DNA from: Streptomyces sp. HUAS ZL42
GTDB lineage: Bacteria; Actinomycetota; Actinomycetes; Streptomycetales; Streptomycetaceae
Direction: 5' to 3'
Assembly: GCF_040782645.1 (NCBI RefSeq)
Contig: NZ_CP160403.1
Location: forward strand, 1,674,001 to 1,738,000
Length of the DNA stretch: 64,000 nucleotides
Shown here: positions 59,119 to 64,000 of the stretch, piece by piece
Numbering within the stretch: position 1 is the stretch's first letter
Layout of the letters: each line of letters begins with the position of its first letter
Translations under genes and position numbers: made by a program
The notes under the pieces: model-generated
The model's input: only the letters and a program-made list of their open reading frames with translations
Database searches by the model: none
Told to the model about the DNA's origin: nothing

Positions 59119-59859
59119 TCAGCGGACGCGGGCGAGGGTGCCGAGGTAGAGCTCGATCACCTTCTCGTCGTGCAGGAGGTGCGACCCCGTACCGGTGTAG
59201 GCGTTCCGGCCCTGGTCCAGAACGTAGCCGCGGTCGCAGATCTGCAGGCACCTGCGGGCGTTCTGCTCGACCATGAGCACGGCGACTCCCGCGCCGTTGA
59301 TCTCCTTCACCCGCTCGAACACGAGATCCTGGTGGGCCGGGGACAGTCCCGCGGACGGCTCGTCGAGCAGCAGCAGCCGCGGCTCCATCATCAGCGCCCG
59401 CGCCATGGCGAGCATCTGCCGCTCGCCGCCCGACATCGATCCGGCCTTCTGCTTCCGGCGGGCGGCCAGCACGGGGAAGAGCTCCTGCACCTCGGCGACC
59501 CGCCGAGCGAAGGCCCTGGGCCGCAGATAGATCCCCATCCGCAGGTTCTCCTCGACGGTCAGCGCCGGGAAGACGTTCTGCAGCTGCGGTACGTACCCCA
59601 CGCCGCGGCGGACCTGCTCGTGCGCGGGCCTGTTGGTGACGTCCTCGTCGAGCAGCCGTACCGTCCCGTCGCGCACGCGCAGCAGGCCGAAGACCGCCTT
59701 GATCAGGGTCGACTTGCCGGCTCCGTTGGGGCCGATCACGCCGACCAGTTCGCCGGGCTCCACCCGGACACTGCATCCGCGCAGCACGTCGACGCCGGTG
59801 ATGTACCCGGCGACGATGTCCTCGGCCGCCAGCACCGGTGTCCGTTCGTCGGCCGACAT
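59119..59859 (-). CDS. livF: ABC transporter ATP-binding protein, LivF type
   Basis: A 246-residue ATPase. Walker A is GPNGAGKST, the Q-loop region YVPQLQNVFPALTVEENLRMG, the signature MSGGERQMLAMARAL and Walker B LLLLDEPSAGLSP; the switch His position reads VLMVEQNA, as in all LivF proteins. It energises the HAAT-type importer with the LivG subunit. It is the last gene of the operon livH-livM-livG-livF, five bases after livG. A clear inverted terminator before the convergent binding-protein gene was not seen in the 24-bp gap. Confidence 0.93.
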   Translation of the reverse strand: MSADERTPVLAAEDIVAGYITGVDVLRGCSVRVEPGELVGVIGPNGAGKSTLIKAVFGLLRVRDGTVRLLDEDVTNRPAHEQVRRGVGYVPQLQNVFPALTVEENLRMGIYLRPRAFARRVAEVQELFPVLAARRKQKAGSMSGGERQMLAMARALMMEPRLLLLDEPSAGLSPAHQDLVFERVKEINGAGVAVLMVEQNARRCLQICDRGYVLDQGRNAYTGTGSHLLHDEKVIELYLGTLARVR

Positions 59860-59864
59860 GGGCG

Positions 59865-60746
59865 TCACTCCTCGTCCCGGGGTGTTACGGGTTCGTCGTG
59901 CCGTTTGCCCAGATAGGCGTCCACCACGGCGGTGTTCTGCGCGATCGTGTGCGGGGGCCCCTCCGCCACCAGCCGGCCGTCGGCCATGACGGCCACCCAG
60001 TCGCTGATGCCCATCACCACGTCCATGTCGTGTTCGACGAAGCAGACGGTCATTCCCTCGTCGCGCAACTCGGTGATGTGGCCGAGCAGGCTCTGGGTCA
60101 GTGCCGGGTTGACGCCGGCCATCGGCTCGTCGAGCAGGACCATGACGGGCCGGGCCATCAACGCGCGGGCCAGTTCGAGCAGTTTGCGCTGCCCTCCGGA
60201 CAGCGTGCCGGCGTGTTCGTCGCGCAGCCGCGCGAGCCTGAACCGCTCCAGCAGCTCGTCCGCCCTGTGTGCTTCCTCCCGCTCCTGTCCGTGCCACAAC
60301 GGCCGCAGCAGGGCGCGCAGCAGCCGCTCACCGCGTTGCGCGGGGGCCGCGAGCATCATGTTCTCGTGCACGGTCAGCCGGGGAATCACCCTCGTGAGCT
60401 GGAACGTACGGACCAGGCCGTGGCGCGCCACCCGGTGCGCGGGGCGGCCCGCGAGGGGATGTCCGTCGAACCACCAGCGGCCGCCGTCGGCCCTGTCGAA
60501 TCCGCTCACGATGTTGAACAGCGTCGTCTTGCCGGCGCCGTTGGGACCGATGAGCGCCGTGATGGCTCCCCGCTGCACCTCCAGATGGTCCACCCGTACG
60601 GCGGCGAGCCCACCGAAGCTGCGGGTCACCCGGTCCAGGACGAGCAGGGCGTCCGGCTTGGGCACCCCCGGCTCGGGCGTGGTCGCGGCGAGCCGCGCGC
60701 CGGCCTCGGCGGACGCGTCGGCGTTCGGTGCGTGGTCATCGCTCAC
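59865..60746 (-). CDS. livG: ABC transporter ATP-binding protein, LivG type
   Basis: A 293-residue ATPase with an unusual 35-residue Ala/Pro-rich leader before the domain starts at LLVLDRVTRSFGG. Walker A is GPNGAGKTT, the following LFNIVSGFDRADGG and VRTFQLTRVIPRLTVHENMML are LivG-specific, the signature is LSGGQRKLLELARAL, Walker B VMVLLDEPMAGVNP and the switch VCFVEHDMDVV has its His. The start is GTG 60746, overlapping livM by 11 bp. The leader could mean a later true start near residue 30, but GTG 60746 fits the coupling. Confidence 0.92.
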   Translation of the reverse strand: MSDDHAPNADASAEAGARLAATTPEPGVPKPDALLVLDRVTRSFGGLAAVRVDHLEVQRGAITALIGPNGAGKTTLFNIVSGFDRADGGRWWFDGHPLAGRPAHRVARHGLVRTFQLTRVIPRLTVHENMMLAAPAQRGERLLRALLRPLWHGQEREEAHRADELLERFRLARLRDEHAGTLSGGQRKLLELARALMARPVMVLLDEPMAGVNPALTQSLLGHITELRDEGMTVCFVEHDMDVVMGISDWVAVMADGRLVAEGPPHTIAQNTAVVDAYLGKRHDEPVTPRDEE

Positions 60747-61728
60747 TGAGCAGCATCTCCTTCCGGCTGCCGAGGATGCCCTGCGGCCGGAACACGATCA
60801 GCAGGATCAGTGCGAGACCGACCAGCGCGAAGCGCACGGCCCCGATCTCGGACGTGCTGATCACGTCGGACGAGATGTACTCGGCGTCGATGGCCTGCCG
60901 CAGCGCGCTGTCGAGGAAGGTCAGCACGAACCAGAACAGGATCGACCCGACGACCGGCCCGAGAATCCGCCCGGCACCTCCCAGCACCAGCAGCGTGTAC
61001 AGGAAGAAGGTGACGCCCGGGTCGAAGCTGTCGGGGTTCACCGACTGCACCTGGATGGCCTGCAGCATGCCGGCGACCGCCCCGATCACTCCTCCCAGCA
61101 CCAGACTCTGCATCTTGTACGCGTAGACGTTCTTGCCCAGGCTGCGGGGGGCGGCCTCGTCGTCACGGATGGAGCGGATGACGCGGCCCCACGGGCTGTG
61201 CACCAGCAGGGCGAGCAGCACCCCCACCAAGGCCACGAGTCCCCATCCGACGATCAGCACCCACAGGTCCCGGGCGTTGAACTCCACCGTCCACACCCCG
61301 TAGGTGCCCCGCGCTATCGGACTGAGGTCGTAGAAGTCGTTCGCGAACCGCTGCAGTCCGAACACCCCGCCGGTGACGTCCTCGGCCCAGCTGGACCGGT
61401 AGAACAGCCGGAGCGTCTCCCCGGCGGCGATCGTGGTGATCGCGAGGTAGTCGGCCCGCAGCCGCAGGGTGGGGACACCCAGCAGGAGGGCCAGCACTAT
61501 GGCGCAGGCGAGTCCGGCCAGCACGCCGAGCCACATGGAACCGTCGTAGGTCGACACGGTGACCGCCAGCCCGTAGCCGCCCACCAGCATGAAGCCGACC
61601 TGGCCGAAGTTGAGCAGGCCGGTGTATCCGAAGTGCAGGTTCAGCCCCATCGCGGCGAGCGCGTAGATTGCGGCGATGGGTCCGATGCCGGACCGCAGCG
61701 CGTCGGAGAGGATGACCGACCAGTCCAT
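60736..61728 (-). CDS. livM: ABC transporter permease, LivM type
   Basis: A 330-residue polytopic membrane protein with about nine hydrophobic helices. AAMGLNLHFGYTGLLNFGQVGFMLVGGY is the hallmark N-terminal block of LivM permeases; PTLRLRADYLAITTIAAGETLRL and RSIRDDEAAPRSLGKNVYAYK, the cytoplasmic coupling helix, follow. The end GLALILLIVFRPQGILG is also typical. It forms the transmembrane channel with LivH, encoded 12 bp upstream, and its stop overlaps the GTG of livG. The start ATG at 61728 begins directly before the first helix. Confidence 0.93.
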   Translation of the reverse strand: MDWSVILSDALRSGIGPIAAIYALAAMGLNLHFGYTGLLNFGQVGFMLVGGYGLAVTVSTYDGSMWLGVLAGLACAIVLALLLGVPTLRLRADYLAITTIAAGETLRLFYRSSWAEDVTGGVFGLQRFANDFYDLSPIARGTYGVWTVEFNARDLWVLIVGWGLVALVGVLLALLVHSPWGRVIRSIRDDEAAPRSLGKNVYAYKMQSLVLGGVIGAVAGMLQAIQVQSVNPDSFDPGVTFFLYTLLVLGGAGRILGPVVGSILFWFVLTFLDSALRQAIDAEYISSDVISTSEIGAVRFALVGLALILLIVFRPQGILGSRKEMLLSER

Positions 61729-61740
61729 GGGCCCGCCTCC

Positions 61741-62736
61741 TCATCCCACGCGTTCCCGGCGGCCGAGGATGCCCTGCGGCCGTACGAGGAGGACGACGAT
61801 GAGGACCAGCAGCGCCCAGGCGTACTGCAGGTCGACCGGGAACCACAGGCTGGACACCTGGGCGACGATCCCGATGACCAGGCTGCCCACCATCGCGCCG
61901 TAGGCGGAGCCCAGGCCGCCCAGGATGATTCCGGCGAACATGAGCAGCAGCAGCTTGAACCCCATGTCCCAGGTGATGATCTCCTCCAGTCCGAAGAAGA
62001 CCCCGCCGAGGGCGGCCAGGGCCCCGCCGAGCATCCACACCACCAGCACGACCCGCTGCACGTTGATGCCGGAGGCCTCGGCGAGGTCGCGGTTGACGGA
62101 GACGGCGCGGACGGCCGTGCCGATCCGGGTCCGCTGGAGCACGGCTGCGACGCCGAACAGCACCAGGACGGAGAGCAGGGTCACCGTGAGGTCCCGCGGG
62201 GTGATGCCGACCGGCCCGAGGTCGAACGCCTTCTGGATGTCGTACTGGGCGTAGGAGGCGGGCCGCGTCCCGAACAGGATGAGGACGACGTGCCGCAGCA
62301 GGAGCGACAGACCGATCGTGACGATGAACAGATTGATCAGGCCGGTGCCACGCGCCCGCAGCGGACGCCAGATGGTGCGGTCCACCGCCCCGCCGAGAAG
62401 CGCTCCGAGGAGGACCGCCACGATCGCGGACGGCACGAGGTGCCACCCGGGCCCCGCCGGCGAGACGTTGAGGAAGAACGCGAACGTGGCGCCGATGGTG
62501 ACGAACTCGCCGTGCGCGAAGTTGATCAGGTGGATGGTGCCGAAGATCAGCGACAGGCCCACGGCGGTGATGGCGATGATGACGCCGAACTGGACACCGT
62601 CGATCAGCGCCTGCAGGAACCGCGCACCGAACCCCCGGCCGTGGGGGACCTCCTCGCCCTGTCCCCGAGCGGGGGATGCGAGCAGCACCACGACTGCCAG
62701 AGCGAGCGCCGGAAGGAGAATGCGCGGACGGCACAT
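61741..62736 (-). CDS. livH: ABC transporter permease, LivH type, with N-terminal signal-like extension
   Basis: A 331-residue permease. The core has FLQALIDGVQFGVIIAITAVGLSLIFG, then INFAHGEFVTIGA, the classic LivH start, FIVTIGLSLLLRH, SVNRDLAEASGINVQRV and GGLGSAYGAMVGSLVIG. Before the core lies a cleavable-looking signal peptide (PALALAVVVLLASPARG) and a short polar stretch of about 15 residues, which LivH proteins normally lack; similar extensions occur in urea-type UrtB. The ATG at 62736 is used; a later start is possible but would lie within a helix. The glycerol kinase gene ends 80 bp upstream on the same strand. Confidence 0.9.
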   Translation of the reverse strand: MCRPRILLPALALAVVVLLASPARGQGEEVPHGRGFGARFLQALIDGVQFGVIIAITAVGLSLIFGTIHLINFAHGEFVTIGATFAFFLNVSPAGPGWHLVPSAIVAVLLGALLGGAVDRTIWRPLRARGTGLINLFIVTIGLSLLLRHVVLILFGTRPASYAQYDIQKAFDLGPVGITPRDLTVTLLSVLVLFGVAAVLQRTRIGTAVRAVSVNRDLAEASGINVQRVVLVVWMLGGALAALGGVFFGLEEIITWDMGFKLLLLMFAGIILGGLGSAYGAMVGSLVIGIVAQVSSLWFPVDLQYAWALLVLIVVLLVRPQGILGRRERVG

Positions 62737-62816
62737 GATGCCCCCGGTATGCCCGGAATGCCCCTGTCACTCAGTGTAAAGGTCATCGGCGCCCAACAGG
62801 ATGTCGGGCCGCGGCG

Positions 62817-64000
62817 TCACGTGCGCTTCCGCGGCTGGATCCATCCCAGGGACCGCTCGACGGCCCGCTGCCAGCTCTCGTACTCCCACTCCCGTCGTTC
62901 GGGGTCCATGTCCGGCAGCCACTGGGCGGCCATGTGCCAGTTGCGGCGCAGGACCTGCAGATCCGGCCAGTAGCCGGCCGCGAGCCCGGCCGCGTAGGCG
63001 GCGCCCAGCGACACCGTCTCGTGGACCAGGGGCCGTACCACGGGAACGTCGAGCACATCGGCCAGGATCTGCATGAGCAGGTGGTCGGACGTCATGCCAC
63101 CGTCCACCTTGAGCTGCTTCAGGGCGAGCGCGGAGTCGGCGTTCATGGCGTCGACGACCTCCCGGGTCTGCCAGCCGGTGGCCTCCAGGACGGCACGGGC
63201 CAGGTGGCCCTTCGTGATGTACGACGTGAGGCCGACGATGACGCCGCGGGCGTCGCTGCGCCAGTGGGGTGCGAACAGACCGGAGAACGCGGGGACGATG
63301 TAGCAGCCGCCGTTGTCCTCGACGGTGCGCGCCAGCGTCTCGATCTCGGGTGCGCTGTTGATCAGGCCGAGACGGTCGCGGAACCACTGGACCAGCGAGC
63401 CGGTGACGGCGATCGGGCCCTCCAGGGCGTAGACCGTGGGCTGGTTCGCGATCTTGTACGCGACGGTGGTGAGCAGCCCGTGCCGCGACCGTACGACGTC
63501 GGGACCGGTGTTCATCATCAGGAAACTGCCGGTCCCGTACGTGCATTTGGCCTCGCCGGGCGAGAAGCAGGTCTGCCCGAACAGGGCGGCCTGCTGGTCG
63601 CCGAGGGCCGCCGTGAGGGGAACGCCGGGGAGCACCGAGCGCGCCTCGCCGTAGCTCTCGGCCGAGGAGCGGATCTCCGGCAGCATCGGGCGCGGGACTC
63701 CGAAGAAGTCCATCAGCGCTTCGTCCCAGGTCAGATTGCGGATGTCGATGAGCATGGTGCGGCTGGCGTTGGTGGCGTCGGTGATGTGCAGGCCGCCGTC
63801 CGTACCGCCGGTGAGGTTCCAGAGCAGCCAGCTCTCGATCGTGCCGAACAGCACCTCACCGTCGTGGGCGCGCCGCTCCAGTCCGTCGACGTGGTCGAAC
63901 AGCCAGCGGATACGGGGCGCCGAGAAGTAGGTCGAAGGGGGCAGGCAGCAGCGCTCGAGGAAGAACTCGTCTCCGGGCTCCCTCCTCAGCTCTTCGACGA
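62817..64000 (-). CDS. glpK: Glycerol kinase, C-terminal part (5' end outside window)
   Basis: The frame is open to the window end, giving the last ~394 residues of an FGGY kinase that is normally ~505. LPPSTYFSAPRIRWLFDHVDG, GTIESWLLWNLTGG, ALGDQQAALFGQTCFSPGEAKCTYGTGSFLMMNTG and VPAFSGLFAPHWRSDARG identify glycerol kinase; VDGGMTSDHLLMQILADVL is the ADP-binding segment near the C-terminus. It phosphorylates glycerol to sn-glycerol 3-phosphate. It could be co-transcribed with livHMGF, 80 bp downstream. The missing N-terminal ~110 residues hold the phosphate-binding loop. Confidence 0.93.
   Translation of the reverse strand, partial: VEELRREPGDEFFLERCCLPPSTYFSAPRIRWLFDHVDGLERRAHDGEVLFGTIESWLLWNLTGGTDGGLHITDATNASRTMLIDIRNLTWDEALMDFFGVPRPMLPEIRSSAESYGEARSVLPGVPLTAALGDQQAALFGQTCFSPGEAKCTYGTGSFLMMNTGPDVVRSRHGLLTTVAYKIANQPTVYALEGPIAVTGSLVQWFRDRLGLINSAPEIETLARTVEDNGGCYIVPAFSGLFAPHWRSDARGVIVGLTSYITKGHLARAVLEATGWQTREVVDAMNADSALALKQLKVDGGMTSDHLLMQILADVLDVPVVRPLVHETVSLGAAYAAGLAAGYWPDLQVLRRNWHMAAQWLPDMDPERREWEYESWQRAVERSLGWIQPRKRT

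Noticed and set aside
59932..62973. Plus-strand frame of over 1000 codons opposite the liv operon
   Set aside because: Low-complexity Asp/Gln/His/Arg sequence with no domain; four well-formed transporter genes occupy the other strand.

Overview
The window is very GC-rich DNA with short or overlapping intergenic spaces, many GTG starts, GGAGG-type ribosome sites and typical actinomycete families (WhiB-like, LytR-CpsA-Psr, eukaryotic-type Ser/Thr kinase, PF04672 methyltransferase, DUF4916, CobF). It looks like a Streptomyces or close-relative chromosome, probably an accessory or arm-like region. No phage, insertion sequence, CRISPR array or rRNA was seen. One tRNA gene, tRNA-Pro(GGG), lies at about 26.15-26.23 kb.

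0-14.3 kb is a surface-polysaccharide locus of the Wzx/Wzy type. It holds an initiating sugar transferase, four glycosyltransferases, two NAD-dependent epimerases, a DegT-type sugar aminotransferase, a Wzy-like polymerase, a Wzx flippase, a Wzz protein fused to a tyrosine-kinase-like domain that has lost its P-loop lysine, an LCP wall-ligase and a partial methyltransferase. The principal transcription starts share a striking AT-rich operator-like motif (core TTTACNNCGTAWA) at 3.23, 5.46 and 14.36 kb. A TetR gene lies divergent at the third site. This looks like a one-regulator polysaccharide regulon.

15-26 kb holds an aldo/keto reductase with a MerR-type operator, a lipoprotein, and a deletion scar joining the ends of a PaaN-like aldehyde dehydrogenase and a 3-hydroxybutyryl-CoA dehydrogenase. 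A membrane Ser/Thr kinase follows, coupled to a GH43 glycosidase. Then comes a three-gene lysine-catabolic operon (lysine 6-aminotransferase, piperideine-6-carboxylate dehydrogenase, fused alpha-beta 2-oxo acid dehydrogenase E1) and the tRNA.

26-34 kb is housekeeping-like: DUF309, convergent cobF and cobK, a HAD phosphatase, a TauE/SafE permease, a thiolase, a monoacylglycerol lipase, a whiB-like gene translationally coupled to dps, DUF3140, and a multiply broken endonuclease-like gene.

34-43 kb, all on the minus strand, is the most novel-looking part. An XRE-cupin regulator heads a tightly overlapping catabolic operon: an M24 protein with an altered metal site, a two-subunit E1 dehydrogenase, a TrzA-type amidohydrolase, a bicupin, and an SDR without its YxxxK. 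A LysE exporter and an M20 amidohydrolase follow and may belong to it. No E2 or E3 is present. The substrate is not evident.

43-57.8 kb holds a broken sensor kinase, a HAD phosphatase, a PF04672 methyltransferase, a glutamine-synthetase-like/amidohydrolase pair resembling a split FluG, DUF4916, a thioredoxin-like ferredoxin, an ECF sigma gene broken by a 4-bp tandem duplication, an XdhC-like protein, pyruvate carboxylase, a tandem DUF427 protein, a FAD oxidoreductase and a LysR remnant. 57.8-64 kb is a branched-chain-amino-acid-type ABC importer (binding protein, then convergent LivHMGF) next to the 3' part of a glycerol kinase gene that runs off the window.
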